Position numbers and translations under genes: made by a program
Assembly (NCBI RefSeq): GCF_916858675.1
Contig: NZ_CAKASM010000003.1
Span: 199,674-263,673, forward strand
Direction: 5' to 3'
Source of the DNA: Sphingomonas sp. Leaf21
GTDB taxonomy: Bacteria; Pseudomonadota; Alphaproteobacteria; Sphingomonadales; Sphingomonadaceae
Length of the DNA: 64,000 bases
Shown here: piece after piece, positions 8,821 through 18,379 of the stretch
Layout: each line of letters starts with the position of its first letter
Position numbering within the stretch: position 1 is the first letter of the stretch
The notes under the pieces: generated by a model
Told to the model about the DNA's origin: nothing
Databases searched by the model: none
Seen by the model: the letters and a program-made list of their open reading frames with translations, nothing else

Positions 8821-10518
8821 TCACCGCTTGCACGTATCGGCAGGACCCGGATCCAGATCGAGACACCGCCCGTCCACGCCGGGGATTGGCAGGCCGATCG
8901 TCGCGGCCAGCGTGGGGGCGATGTCGACCGTTTCCACCGACAGCGGCTGTTCGAAGCCGCTCATGCCCTTGCGCCAGAACAGGATCGGCACGCGCCGGTC
9001 ATAGTCCCAGGGCGACCCATGCGTCTCCACATAGCCGGGTGCCGGTTCCTCGATCGTCGTGACGCGGGGCTTGAGCAGGATGAGCAGGTCGCCCGACCGG
9101 GTCGGGTCATAGGACGACCGCGCCTTTTCCTTCAGCGTCCATGTTTCGGGCGGCGTCGTCGGCCACGGGGTCGCCGCGATCTCGTCGCGGGTCAGCGCGG
9201 CGGCGACCTGCGGCAGTGCTTCGTAGCGACGCTTGGCCTCGGCCAGCACTCGCGTTCGCGTCGCGGGCGGCAGCGCACGGTTGATATAGACGTCGCCCTC
9301 CGCACTCAGCAGCAGCGGGGGCGAGTCGGGCAGGCCCAGTGCCTGCGCGATGGCGGCGGACATGGCCTTGGTCTTCGCCTCGGGCGCGACATGGCTTTCC
9401 ATCGGCATCGCGCGAAGCTGTTGCCGCTCGGTCATGTCGTGCGCGCCGTGATCGGCGGTCAGCATGACTTCGTAGTCGACCCCGGTCGCATCGAGCACGT
9501 CGAAGAATCCGGCCAGCGAGCGGTCCAGTTCGGCCATCTGGATGCACATCTCGGCCCCCTGGGTGCCCAGCGCGTGGCCGATATAGTCGGTCGCCGACAG
9601 CCCCACCGACAGGATGTCGGTTTGCGGCCCCTGGCCCAGCTTCATGTCCTGGACGAAGCCCGCCGCCATCGCGAGTACGGCCGCATCGGCGGCTGGCGAT
9701 ACGCGGAAGCCCTTCAGATCGCCTGCCGCGCGCTGGAACCGGCCGGTGCCCAGCGTCTGGCCGCCGACCGTGATCGCCCGGTCGAGCGGCTTGCAATAGC
9801 CCGGCAGCGGCAAGGGGGCTTGCGGCGCGGCGACCAGATCGGCGACCGCCTTGCGTGTCCGCGCCACGACCGGCGGCACGGCGCGCCCGGCATAGGAGAC
9901 ATAGGTCTTGCCGTCCCACCACCAGATCTCGTCCATCTTGTGCCCGCCCATCATCACGGCGGCGCGATCCTTGCCAGCGACGGAGACGGTGCGGACGCGC
10001 GGATCGGCGGTCTTCATCCGTTCGCCAAGCGTCGGCACCTTCAGGTGCATGTCGGAGACGGTGTAGTTGTTGTGGTCCTGCCCCGCGACGCGTTCGTCCT
10101 CCGAGCAATAGACGATCTTGTCCTGACGCCCGACCGACTGGTCGACCCAGTTGTTGGCGATGATCCCGGTATGCGCGGGGCGATAGCCGGTCAGGATGGT
10201 CGAGTGGCCGGGGCAGGTCTCGGTCGCGGCATGGCTCTGATAGCCCGAGGGGAAGACCGCGCCGGTCAGCAGCCGCGCCATGCCGCCGGTGAAGTGGTTG
10301 CGATATTGCTGGAACAGGTCCGCCGAGAACTGGTCGACCGAAATGGCCACGATCAGCTTGGGCGGCGTGGTGGGAAAGGGGGGCTGCGGAAGAGCGGGCT
10401 CGGCCACGACGGGGGCGGGCGGTGCATAGCCCGGCACCGGACTGGCATTGTTCTGGGCGGTCGCTGGCGTGGCGAACAGGGCGGCGGAGGCCAGGAGCGC
10501 GGCAGTCAGGGAGTTCAT
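8821..10518 (-). CDS. phoK: Secreted alkaline phosphatase of the PhoK/PafA type
   Basis: The 565-residue enzyme has a signal peptide ending in ATPATAQ (about residue 21), so it is periplasmic or secreted. It hydrolyses phosphate esters using two zinc ions. Residues match the Sphingomonas phosphatase PhoK/SPAP with constant spacing: nucleophile T101 in ETCPGHST, N122 in IIANNW, and K183/R185 in GKDRAAV (SPAP Thr89, Asn110, Lys171, Arg173). Metal ligands are visible in SVDQFS, DYIGHALG, LTADHGAHD and ETHGSPWDY. I chose the ATG at 10518, which has AAGG upstream; a TTG two codons earlier is also possible. It is transcribed divergently from the DsbD-type gene. Confidence 0.9.
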   Translation of the reverse strand: MNSLTAALLASAALFATPATAQNNASPVPGYAPPAPVVAEPALPQPPFPTTPPKLIVAISVDQFSADLFQQYRNHFTGGMARLLTGAVFPSGYQSHAATETCPGHSTILTGYRPAHTGIIANNWVDQSVGRQDKIVYCSEDERVAGQDHNNYTVSDMHLKVPTLGERMKTADPRVRTVSVAGKDRAAVMMGGHKMDEIWWWDGKTYVSYAGRAVPPVVARTRKAVADLVAAPQAPLPLPGYCKPLDRAITVGGQTLGTGRFQRAAGDLKGFRVSPAADAAVLAMAAGFVQDMKLGQGPQTDILSVGLSATDYIGHALGTQGAEMCIQMAELDRSLAGFFDVLDATGVDYEVMLTADHGAHDMTERQQLRAMPMESHVAPEAKTKAMSAAIAQALGLPDSPPLLLSAEGDVYINRALPPATRTRVLAEAKRRYEALPQVAAALTRDEIAATPWPTTPPETWTLKEKARSSYDPTRSGDLLILLKPRVTTIEEPAPGYVETHGSPWDYDRRVPILFWRKGMSGFEQPLSVETVDIAPTLAATIGLPIPGVDGRCLDLDPGPADTCKR

Positions 10519-10589
10519 GGGCAACCTTGATGCAAAGCGGGAACGGGGGCGCTATGGAACGCCAAACGGGGTTTGGGCAAGGTCGGTCG

Positions 10590-12611
10590 ATGCGCGGTTG
10601 GTTTTACATCCTGATGACGATGCTGTTCATGCTGGCGGGCGCAAGCCCCGGCATGGCCGAGAGCGCCCCCGCGCCCGGCGCGATCCATCTGCCGATGCGG
10701 CTGGTCGCCGAAAGCGCCACCCCCGCTGCGGGCGGCACGGTCACGCTGGCCATCGTGGCGACGCCCGACAAGGGCTGGCACGGCTATTGGAAGAACGGCG
10801 GCGATGCGGGGCTTCCGACCGAGGCGCACTGGACGCTGCCCAAGGGTGTGACCGCGAGCGAGCTTCGCTATCCGGTGCCGGGGCGGCTGAAGATCGCGGG
10901 CCTGATGAACTATGTCTATGAGCGGCCCTTCGCGCTGCTCGTCGAGCTGAACGTCCCGGCCGGGCTGGCCAGGGGCACGCCGCTGCCCGTCACCGTCAAG
11001 CTCGACTATCTGGTCTGCACCGACACGATCTGCGTGCCCGAAAGCCAGACCCTGTCGACCCGCCTGACCGTCGGCGACGGTGCGGTCGAGCCCGCCGCGC
11101 GCGCGCAATTCGATCGCTGGCGCGCCGCCCTGCCCAGGCCGCTGGGCGGGGATGGAGTGATCGAGACCAGGGGCAAGGATGTGCGGATCGCGGTGCCGCT
11201 CCCCGCCTCGGTCGCGGTCAAGGACGCCTATTTCTTCCCCGATCGCAGCGGGGTGATCGACCATGCCGCGCCGCAGGTCTTGAGCCGCAAGGGCGACCAG
11301 CTCATCCTCGCCATGCCCGCCGCCGCCGTGCCGACCGCCGGGCCGGTATCGGGCGTGCTGTCGATCGGCGAGGGGCAGGGCCTGTCCTTCGCCGCCAAAC
11401 CAGGCGCGGTCGCGCAGGCGGGGGGCGAGGCGGACACGGGGGCAGGCGCGGTCGTGCTGGCGTTCCTGGGGGCGGTTCTGGGCGGCCTGCTGCTCAACAT
11501 CATGCCCTGCGTCTTCCCGATCCTGAGCCTCAAGGCGCTGAGCCTGGCGAAGGGCGGCGCCGATGAACGTCATGCCCGGACCGAGGCATTGGCCTATACC
11601 GCCGGCGTCGTGCTGGTCTGCGTGGGGCTGGGCGTGATCCTGCTCGCGTTGCGCGCGGGTGGGCAGAGCGCGGGCTGGGCATTCCAGTTGCAGGATCCGC
11701 GCGTGATCGGCGTGCTCCTGCTGCTGGTCGCCGCCATCGCCTTCAACCTGGCCGGGCTGTTCGAGCTGCCGACGCCCGCCTTTGCCGGGCGGTCGGGCGC
11801 GATGGGGTCGTTCGCGACCGGCGCGCTGGCCGCCTTCGTCGCGACGCCCTGTTCGGGGCCGTTCATGGCCGGAGCGCTTGGCGCCGCGCTGGTCCTGCCC
11901 GCCGCCGCCGCGCTGGCGGTGTTCGCGGGACTGGGGATCGGGATCGCGCTACCGTTCATCGCGATCGGCTTCATCCCCGCCCTGCGACGGCGCTTGCCCA
12001 AGCCGGGGATGTGGATGGTGCGTCTGCGCCATATCCTGTCGGTGCCGATGTTCGCGACCGCGCTCGCGCTCGCCTGGATATTGGGACAGGAGGCGGGCGT
12101 GACCGGCATGACACTTGGCCTCGCGGCCGCGCTTCTCGCGTCGCTGGGCTTCTGGTGGACGGGACTGCGCCAGCATGGCGGCAAGGGCCACGCGGGCTGG
12201 CCAGCGATCGCCGCGCTGGTGCTGGCGGTCGGCATCGTCGTCACCGTCAGGCCCGCCGCCGCCGTCGCCAAGGCGACCGCCGACACGGCGTTCACCGAAG
12301 CCAGGCTGGACGACCTGCGCAGGCAGAACCGCCCCGTCTTCGCCTATTTCACCGCCGACTGGTGCCTGAGCTGCAAGGTCAACGAGGCCGCCGCGATCGA
12401 GCGATCGTCGGTGCGCGACGCCTTTGCGCGCAACAAGGTGGCGGTGCTGGTCGGCGACTGGACCGATGGCGATCCGGTTTTGGGACGTTTCATCGAGCGG
12501 CATAACCGGGCCGGGGTGCCGCTCTACCTCTATTACGCGCCCGGCACGAAGGAGCCCAGGGTGCTGCCCCAGGTGCTGACGCCATCGATGCTGGAGGGGC
12601 TGGGGGCGTAA
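10590..12611 (+). CDS. dsbD: DsbD-type protein-disulfide reductase
   Basis: This 673-residue membrane protein carries electrons from cytoplasmic thioredoxin to periplasmic thiols. Order: signal peptide (1-23, ending GMAES), periplasmic DsbD-alpha-like domain with a cysteine pair C143/C148, an eight-helix membrane domain of the CcdA type with C307 in IMPCVFP and C421 in ATPCSGP, and a C-terminal thioredoxin domain with C592/C595 in ADWCLSCK. All three cysteine pairs needed for the relay are present. I chose the ATG at 10590 because it begins the signal peptide and has AAGG upstream; 10554 is an in-frame alternative. A palindromic repeat follows the stop. Confidence 0.9.
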   Translation: MRGWFYILMTMLFMLAGASPGMAESAPAPGAIHLPMRLVAESATPAAGGTVTLAIVATPDKGWHGYWKNGGDAGLPTEAHWTLPKGVTASELRYPVPGRLKIAGLMNYVYERPFALLVELNVPAGLARGTPLPVTVKLDYLVCTDTICVPESQTLSTRLTVGDGAVEPAARAQFDRWRAALPRPLGGDGVIETRGKDVRIAVPLPASVAVKDAYFFPDRSGVIDHAAPQVLSRKGDQLILAMPAAAVPTAGPVSGVLSIGEGQGLSFAAKPGAVAQAGGEADTGAGAVVLAFLGAVLGGLLLNIMPCVFPILSLKALSLAKGGADERHARTEALAYTAGVVLVCVGLGVILLALRAGGQSAGWAFQLQDPRVIGVLLLLVAAIAFNLAGLFELPTPAFAGRSGAMGSFATGALAAFVATPCSGPFMAGALGAALVLPAAAALAVFAGLGIGIALPFIAIGFIPALRRRLPKPGMWMVRLRHILSVPMFATALALAWILGQEAGVTGMTLGLAAALLASLGFWWTGLRQHGGKGHAGWPAIAALVLAVGIVVTVRPAAAVAKATADTAFTEARLDDLRRQNRPVFAYFTADWCLSCKVNEAAAIERSSVRDAFARNKVAVLVGDWTDGDPVLGRFIERHNRAGVPLYLYYAPGTKEPRVLPQVLTPSMLEGLGA

Positions 12612-12620
12612 CTCGCTCAC

Positions 12621-12741
12621 ATTCCTCCCCTTGCAGGGGAGGTGGCAGGCCGTCAGGCCTGACGGAGGGGTGTCCCGCTCTCGAGAGGGTGACACCCCTC
12701 CGACGCGCTGCGCGCGCCACCTCCCCTTACAGGGGAGGAAT
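12621..12741. repeat. Type-C palindromic element downstream of dsbD
   Basis: The 121-bp element is bounded by attcctcccc and ggggaggaat, with inner inverted arms (ggaggtggc / gccacctcc, and ggaggggtgtc / gacacccctcc). It resembles the type-A elements in its outer hairpins but has a different core. It occupies the spacer between dsbD and the ATP-grasp operon. The 78 bp after it show no clear promoter match. Confidence 0.8.
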
Positions 12742-12819
12742 TATAGTGCGCCCCCCTTGCACACCCCCATCATGCGGTGCAGCATGGAACCCGGCCACTA
12801 GGGGGAGCGTAACGACCGG

Positions 12820-14313
12820 ATGGGGACAATCGCCGCGTTCGACGAAATCATGGGGGCCTCCGGCGCTGCGGCGCCGCGACCCGAACTTTCTGCGTTGCAA
12901 CGCTGGCTGGATTACACCCCCGATGGCGAACTCCGCCGCCGCCAGCAGGCGGCCGAGGCGACCTTCCGGCAACTGGGCATCACCTTCGCGGTCTATGGCG
13001 AAAGCGACGCGGCCGAGCGGATCATCCCGTTCGATATCGTGCCGCGCGTCTTCCTGCCCGACGAGTGGGCGCGGCTGTCCGAAGGGCTGGTCCAGCGGGT
13101 CGAGGCGATCAACGCGTTTCTCGACGACATCTATGGCGAGCGGAAGATCCTGCGCGACGGCGTGCTGCCGCCCGATCTGATCTTCGGCAATCCGCAATTC
13201 CGCCCCGAGATCGCGGGCATACGGCCGCCGCACGGCGTCTGGGCGCATATTTGCGGCATCGATCTGGTCCGCACCGGCCCGGACGACTTCTTCGTGCTGG
13301 AGGACAATGCCCGCACGCCGTCCGGCGTCAGCTACATGCTGGAGAATCGCGAGGCGATGCTGCGCCTCTGCCCCGAGCTTTTCCGGCAATTCCGGGTGGC
13401 GGCGGTGGACAGTTATCCCGACCGGCTGCTCGCCACCATGAAGTCGGTCGCGCCGCACGGCGTCGCCGAGCCGACCTGCGTCGTCCTGACGCCCGGCCAT
13501 TACAACTCGGCCTATTACGAGCACAGCTTCCTCGCCGACTCGATGGGGGTCGAACTGGTCGAGGCCGCCGACCTGGTGGTCGACGACGATATCGTCTGGA
13601 TGCGCACCATCGCGGGTCGGGTGAAGGTCGATGTCATCTATCGCCGGGTCGATGACGATTTCCTCGATCCGCTGGTCTTCCGCCCCGATTCGATGCTGGG
13701 CGTGCCCGGCCTGATCGCCGCCTATGCGGCGGGCAATGTCGCGATCCTCAACGCGCCGGGCAACGGCATCGCCGACGACAAGGCGATCTACAGCTATATG
13801 CCCGATATCGTCCGCTATTATTCGGGTGCCGAGCCCAAGCTGAAGAATGTCGAGACGTGGCGCTGCCGCGAGCCCGACGCGCTGGCCTACGTCCTCGATC
13901 ACCTCGACGAGCTGGTGGTCAAGCTGGTCGATGGATCGGGCGGTTACGGGATGCTGGTCGGTCCGACCGCGAGCAAGGTGCAGATCGAGCATTTCCGTGC
14001 CGCGCTGATCGCCGAGCCGCATCGCTACATCGCGCAACCGACGCTGGCGCTCTCGACCGTGCCGACCCTGGTCGAGAGCGGCGTCGCGCCGCGTCATGTC
14101 GATTTCCGCCCGTTCGTCCTGACGGGCCGCAACGGCGTGGAGGTGACGCCGGGCGGCCTGACCCGCGTGGCGCTTCGCGAAGGATCGCTGGTCGTCAATT
14201 CGAGCCAGGGCGGCGGGACCAAGGACAGCTTCGTGCTGCTCGCCCCCGAACCCGATAGCTGGATCCAGGTGCAGGGCCAGGAGTCGCAGATCCAGACGCA
14301 GGGGGTTCGCTGA
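12820..14313 (+). CDS. Circularly permuted ATP-grasp protein
   Basis: The 497-residue protein belongs to the circularly permuted type-2 ATP-grasp family (formerly DUF404/DUF407). Recognisable blocks are VFLPDEWARLSEGLVQR, ILRDGVLPPDLIFGN, GIDLVRTGPDDFFVLEDNARTP and VVKLVDGSGGYGM. Comparative genomics has predicted these proteins to be amide- or peptide-bond-forming ligases working with alpha-E and transglutaminase partners, exactly the two genes that follow. No signal peptide is visible, so it is cytosolic. The start ATG follows GGGGGAGCG at a loose distance. It overlaps the alpha-E gene by one base. The true substrate is not known. Confidence 0.9.
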   Translation: MGTIAAFDEIMGASGAAAPRPELSALQRWLDYTPDGELRRRQQAAEATFRQLGITFAVYGESDAAERIIPFDIVPRVFLPDEWARLSEGLVQRVEAINAFLDDIYGERKILRDGVLPPDLIFGNPQFRPEIAGIRPPHGVWAHICGIDLVRTGPDDFFVLEDNARTPSGVSYMLENREAMLRLCPELFRQFRVAAVDSYPDRLLATMKSVAPHGVAEPTCVVLTPGHYNSAYYEHSFLADSMGVELVEAADLVVDDDIVWMRTIAGRVKVDVIYRRVDDDFLDPLVFRPDSMLGVPGLIAAYAAGNVAILNAPGNGIADDKAIYSYMPDIVRYYSGAEPKLKNVETWRCREPDALAYVLDHLDELVVKLVDGSGGYGMLVGPTASKVQIEHFRAALIAEPHRYIAQPTLALSTVPTLVESGVAPRHVDFRPFVLTGRNGVEVTPGGLTRVALREGSLVVNSSQGGGTKDSFVLLAPEPDSWIQVQGQESQIQTQGVR

Positions 14314-15248
14314 TGCTCTCGCGGACCGCATCCTCGCTCTACTGGCTGGGCCGCTATTTCGAGCGGGCGGATTTCATCGCCCGGCTGGTCGAGGCGACCG
14401 TCCGGCTCGACGTGCTGTCGCCGCGCTCGGCGGGGCTGGCGGCGTGGGGCTCCGCGCTGGCGGTGACCGACACCGCGAGTGCCTTTGCCGAGGGCGGACG
14501 CGAGATGCGGCGGCGCGAGGTCGCGCGCTTCCTGACGGTCGAGCCCTGTCATCCCGGATCGATCGTCCGCTGCGTCGACATGGCGCGGACGAACGCGCGC
14601 GCGGTGCGCACCGCGCTGACCCGCGAGGCGTGGAGCGCGATCAACCGCGCCTGGCTGCATTTCGAGGCGCGCCCGGCGGCGGAGGATCCGACCGCGGTGC
14701 TGAGCCTGGTCGAGGCGGTGAAGAACGAGACGCGCGGGTTCGAGGGCGCGGTCCATCGCATGTTGCGCAACCAGACGACCTGGTTCATCCGGCTGGGCCA
14801 GGCGGTCGAGCGCGCGGACAACACCGCGCGGCTGCTCGACGTGAAGTATCATATCCTTCTGCCTGCGGGCGAGCGGATCGGCGGCGTCGTCGATCGCGAC
14901 CAGTGGACGACGATCCTCCAGACCGTGTCCGCCGTCACCGCCTATCGCTGGCTCTATTCCGATGGGCTCAAGCCCGCGAACGTCATCGACCTGCTGATCG
15001 CGCGCGCCGAACTGCCGCGCAGCCTGGCGGCGTCGGTCGAGGAGACGGTGGATGTGCTGGGGCAACTCGCCCGGCGGACGGGGCAGCATGGGGAGGCGGA
15101 TCGTATGGCTAGGTTGCGCGCAAACCGGATGACGAAGACGCGGTCGGGAGACGTGATCGCGGGCGGACTTCACCAGTATCTCGAAGCCTTTATTCAGGAG
15201 AATGCCCTGCTGCACGCCGCGATCGGCCGTCAGTTCAAGTTCGCCTGA
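14313..15248 (+). CDS. Alpha-E domain protein (DUF403)
   Basis: The 311-residue, largely helical protein starts with MLSRTASSLYWLGRYFERADF, the diagnostic N-terminus of the alpha-E family, and contains YRWLYSDGLKP and the C-terminal ALLHAAIGRQFKFA. Alpha-E proteins are found next to or fused to circularly permuted ATP-grasp proteins; their biochemical role is undetermined. The TGATG junction with the ATP-grasp gene and a second one-base overlap with the transglutaminase gene show tight translational coupling. Confidence 0.9.
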   Translation: MLSRTASSLYWLGRYFERADFIARLVEATVRLDVLSPRSAGLAAWGSALAVTDTASAFAEGGREMRRREVARFLTVEPCHPGSIVRCVDMARTNARAVRTALTREAWSAINRAWLHFEARPAAEDPTAVLSLVEAVKNETRGFEGAVHRMLRNQTTWFIRLGQAVERADNTARLLDVKYHILLPAGERIGGVVDRDQWTTILQTVSAVTAYRWLYSDGLKPANVIDLLIARAELPRSLAASVEETVDVLGQLARRTGQHGEADRMARLRANRMTKTRSGDVIAGGLHQYLEAFIQENALLHAAIGRQFKFA

Positions 15249-16030
15249 TGCGCATCGCGATCGAGCACCAGATCGTCCACCGCCCCAAGGCCGGTCGGGC
15301 GACGATGGTCCACATGCTTCGCCTGACGCCGGAGAATTTCGACGATCAGACCGTGGCCCACTGGCGGATCGACGTCGATTGCGACGCGCGGCTGCGGCGC
15401 GGCCATGACGGCTTCGGCAATGCCGTGACCATGCTCTATGTCGAGGGGCTGCCCGAGCAGGTGACGATCACCGCGACCGGCGAGGTGCTGACCAGCGACG
15501 CACATGGCCTGATCCACGGCGCGACCGAGACGCTGCCGCCACCGCTCTTCCTGCGAGCGACGCAGGCGACGACGGGTGATCCGCACATCGCGGCCTTCGC
15601 GGCGCAAGCGGTCGAGGGAAGTGACGGGTCGCTATCGGCGCTCCATGCGCTGAATGCCGCGCTGCATCGCCGCTTCACCGTCGATCGTGAGGCCAGGCCA
15701 GAGGGGCTGGATGCCGCCCAGGCCTTTGCGCAGCCCGTCGTCACGCCGTGCGATCTGGCGCACATCTTCTGCGTCGGTGCGCGATCGCTCGCTATCCCCG
15801 CGCGCTATGTCTCGGGCTTCGCCGCCTGGGGGGACGATATGCGCGGGCAGCCGCATTGCTGGGCCGAGGCGCATGTGGAGGGACTTGGGTGGATCGGCTT
15901 CGACCCGTGCACGGGGCTCAGTCCGACCGATCGCCATGTCCGCGTCGCGGTCGCGCTCGATGCGACCGGTGCCGCCGCCGTGGCTGGCGAGCCCTGGGGC
16001 AGTGGGACCAGTGGGGGCGACGCGCAATAG
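15248..16030 (+). CDS. Transglutaminase-like cysteine protease family protein
   Basis: The 260-residue protein has an N-terminal bacterial transglutaminase beta region (about 1-105) and a transglutaminase-like core with a complete catalytic triad: C175 in AHIFCVGARSLAIPARY, H203 in PHCWAEAH, and D219 in GWIGFDPCTG. Prokaryotic members usually act as peptidases or peptide-modifying enzymes. No signal peptide is visible. As the last gene of the three-gene unit it may remove or remodel the product of the ATP-grasp ligase; this is an inference from gene order. Confidence 0.9.
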   Translation: MRIAIEHQIVHRPKAGRATMVHMLRLTPENFDDQTVAHWRIDVDCDARLRRGHDGFGNAVTMLYVEGLPEQVTITATGEVLTSDAHGLIHGATETLPPPLFLRATQATTGDPHIAAFAAQAVEGSDGSLSALHALNAALHRRFTVDREARPEGLDAAQAFAQPVVTPCDLAHIFCVGARSLAIPARYVSGFAAWGDDMRGQPHCWAEAHVEGLGWIGFDPCTGLSPTDRHVRVAVALDATGAAAVAGEPWGSGTSGGDAQ

Positions 16031-16139
16031 ATCCCGCGCGCACGACGTCGGTGAGGCACCAGGCTCCCGTACCACCCTGGCGGACGCCGGAATGGTCAAT
16101 GCGGCGTGTGCGGGGAAATCGGCTGGCGGAGGGCGTTCG

Positions 16140-16922
16140 TCATCGCAACGTCTCCGTGGGTGAGGGCAGGGGCGCGGTGGCCTGATCGCCGGTGAAGGTC
16201 GCCCAGCCGCGCGGGCCGAGCGCTTCGAGCGGCTGGTAGCGGGTCTTGTACGCCATGCGCGGCGACCCCTTCACCCAATAGCCGAGATAGACATAAGGGA
16301 GATCCGCCGCGCGGGCGCGCAGGATGTGATCGATGATGATGAAATTGCCCAGGCCCGGGCGAGTCTCGTCCTGCGTCTCGAAGAAGCTGTAGATCATCGA
16401 CAAGCCGTCGCCCTGCCGGTCGGTCAGGCAGGTGCCCACCAGCCGCCCGCGCTGCCCGTCGGGACCGCTGGGCTCGCGATATTCGACCAGCACCGACTGG
16501 ACCGGCGACAGCTCGACCATGTCGGCATAGTCGCTTTCGTCCATCGCCGACATGCCGCCGCCGGGATGCCGCTCACCCAGATAGCGGCGAAGCAACTGGA
16601 ATTGCTCGCTGGTCGCCCAGGGCTGGCAGGCGGTGACCTCCAGGTCGGCATGACGGCGCAGCAGCTTGCGCTGCGTGGCATTGGTCTGGAAACCGGCGGC
16701 GACGACGCGGACCGAGACGCAGGCGCTGCATCCCGCGCAGGACGGGCGATAGGCGACGCCCTGGCTGCGGCGGAACCCGATACGGCTCAGCGCCTCGTTC
16801 AACTCGCTGGCATGTTCGCCGTTAAGCTCGGTGAACACCTTCCGCTCTTCGCGCCCCGGCAGATAGGGGCAGGGGGACGGGCTGGTGACGAAAAAGCGCG
16901 GAAAACGAAAGGGCGCGGTCAC
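16140..16922 (-). CDS. bpt: Bpt-type aminoacyl-tRNA-protein transferase (leucyltransferase for N-terminal Asp/Glu)
   Basis: The 260-residue cytosolic enzyme resembles bacterial arginyltransferase homologs. Characterised Bpt enzymes add leucine to proteins with N-terminal aspartate or glutamate, making them substrates for ClpS/ClpAP. Hallmarks are [13 protein letters not shown] (C18), [15 protein letters not shown] (C62, C65, C68), and [18 protein letters not shown] near the C-terminus. It lies downstream of threonine ammonia-lyase on the same strand, separated by 116 bp with a hairpin. A second N-end rule transferase (aat) lies near 39.7 kb. Confidence 0.93.
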   Translation of the reverse strand: MTAPFRFPRFFVTSPSPCPYLPGREERKVFTELNGEHASELNEALSRIGFRRSQGVAYRPSCAGCSACVSVRVVAAGFQTNATQRKLLRRHADLEVTACQPWATSEQFQLLRRYLGERHPGGGMSAMDESDYADMVELSPVQSVLVEYREPSGPDGQRGRLVGTCLTDRQGDGLSMIYSFFETQDETRPGLGNFIIIDHILRARAADLPYVYLGYWVKGSPRMAYKTRYQPLEALGPRGWATFTGDQATAPLPSPTETLR

Positions 16923-16980
16923 CGCCGGGCAGCTCCATGAAGGGGGGAGAGTGATCGCCCCTTATTGCCGATCTTCCCGT

Positions 16981-17007
16981 CCGAAGCGATGGGGGAGCAT
17001 CGTTCGG
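16981..17007 (-). terminator. Hairpin between threonine ammonia-lyase and bpt
   Basis: The arms ccgaagcgatg (16981-16991) and catcgttcgg (16998-17007) pair with one bulge. On the minus strand the hairpin follows the threonine ammonia-lyase stop by about 30 bases. No T-run follows, so it could be a factor-dependent terminator or a transcript-stabilising stem. Confidence 0.4.
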
Positions 17008-17038
17008 AAACGGGACGATTGGACGAAAATGAATGAAT

Positions 17039-18295
17039 TCAGGCTAGTTCGACCTGGGTCGTCTCATAACCACCGGCCCGCAGCGCCTCGATCAGCCGGT
17101 GCAGGTGAAGCGCGTCGCGCGTCTCGCACTCGATGTCGGTGATCAGTCCCTTGGCGGGCAGGGTGGTGAAGACGCGCTGGTGATAGACCTCGATGATGTT
17201 GACCCGCTCGCGGTCGAAGATGCGCGCGACGTTGAACAGCGCGCCCGGCTGGTCCTGCAACCGGATGCGCAACCGCGCCAGCCGACCCGAACGCGCGAGA
17301 TCGCGGAGCAGCACGTTGGCGAGCAACCGCGTGTCGATGTTGCCGCCGCACAGGACGATGCCGACGGTCTTGCCGCGGAACCGCTCGGGATGCGACATCA
17401 GCGCGGCGAGCCCGGCCGCGCCCGCGCCCTCGACCACGGTCTTCTCGATCTGGAGAAGGGCGCTGACCGCCTCTTCGAGATGGCGTTCGTCGACCAGGAC
17501 GATCTCCCGAACCAGCTCCGCGACCAGTTGCGAGGTCAGTCCGCCCGGCACCTTGACCGCGATGCCCTCCGCCAGCGTATCGCCTGCGCAGGGCAGATCG
17601 GTGCCGTTCAGCTTGTTGTACATGGACGGGAACAGCTCGGCCTGCACGCCGACCACCTCGACCGGGCGCGGCATCGACGCGGCGACGGTGGCCATGCCGG
17701 AGATCAGCCCGCCGCCGCCGATCGGCACGATCAGCGTGTCGATGTCGGGCGCGTCCTCCAGCATTTCCAGCGCCACCGTCCCCTGGCCCGCGATCACGCG
17801 CGCATCGTCGAACGGGTGGACGAAGGTAAAGCCGCGCTCCGCCTCCAGCACGCGGGCATGGGCATAGGCGGCGTCGAACGTATCGCCCTCCAGCACCACG
17901 GTCGCGCCGTGTCCCTCGGTCTGGACGATCTTCACGATCGGCGTGGTGCGCGGCATCACGATCGTCGCCGGGATGCCGAGCCGATTGGCGTGGTAGGCAA
18001 GCCCCTGCGCATGATTGCCCGCCGAGGCGGCGATCACACCCTTGGCGCGCGCCTCGTCGGAAAGCTGAAGCAGCGTGTTGAGCGCGCCGCGTTCCTTGTA
18101 GGCGGCGGTGAACTGAAGGTTTTCAAACTTGAGATAGACGGTCGCGCCGGTCAGTTGCGACAGGGTGCGGCTGATCAGGGTCGGGGTGCGGATGATCCGG
18201 TCCGAAATGCGCGCATGGGCGGCGCGGACGTCGTCGATGGTGACGATGGGGGACGGGATTACCGAAGCGGCCTCTGGGGCGGGACGACTGACCAT
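17039..18295 (-). CDS. ilvA: Threonine ammonia-lyase
   Basis: This PLP enzyme deaminates threonine to 2-oxobutanoate, feeding isoleucine synthesis or threonine breakdown. The Schiff-base lysine is K67 in [10 protein letters not shown], and the phosphate loop is [11 protein letters not shown]. The 418-residue length and single C-terminal ACT-like domain (about 340-418, containing [13 protein letters not shown]) fit the shorter ilvA/tdcB class and not the long form with two ACT domains. It starts at ATG 18295, divergent from the repeat array and kup. Regulation by an amino acid bound to the ACT domain is probable from family knowledge. Confidence 0.93.
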   Translation of the reverse strand: MVSRPAPEAASVIPSPIVTIDDVRAAHARISDRIIRTPTLISRTLSQLTGATVYLKFENLQFTAAYKERGALNTLLQLSDEARAKGVIAASAGNHAQGLAYHANRLGIPATIVMPRTTPIVKIVQTEGHGATVVLEGDTFDAAYAHARVLEAERGFTFVHPFDDARVIAGQGTVALEMLEDAPDIDTLIVPIGGGGLISGMATVAASMPRPVEVVGVQAELFPSMYNKLNGTDLPCAGDTLAEGIAVKVPGGLTSQLVAELVREIVLVDERHLEEAVSALLQIEKTVVEGAGAAGLAALMSHPERFRGKTVGIVLCGGNIDTRLLANVLLRDLARSGRLARLRIRLQDQPGALFNVARIFDRERVNIIEVYHQRVFTTLPAKGLITDIECETRDALHLHRLIEALRAGGYETTQVELA

Positions 18296-18379
18296 GCCTA
18301 GCCCCTAGCCGATCGGGGGCGGCAGGTGAACCGTTTCGGATGGGAAAGCTTGGATGGCTCCGCGTTGTGCTTCTCCTTT

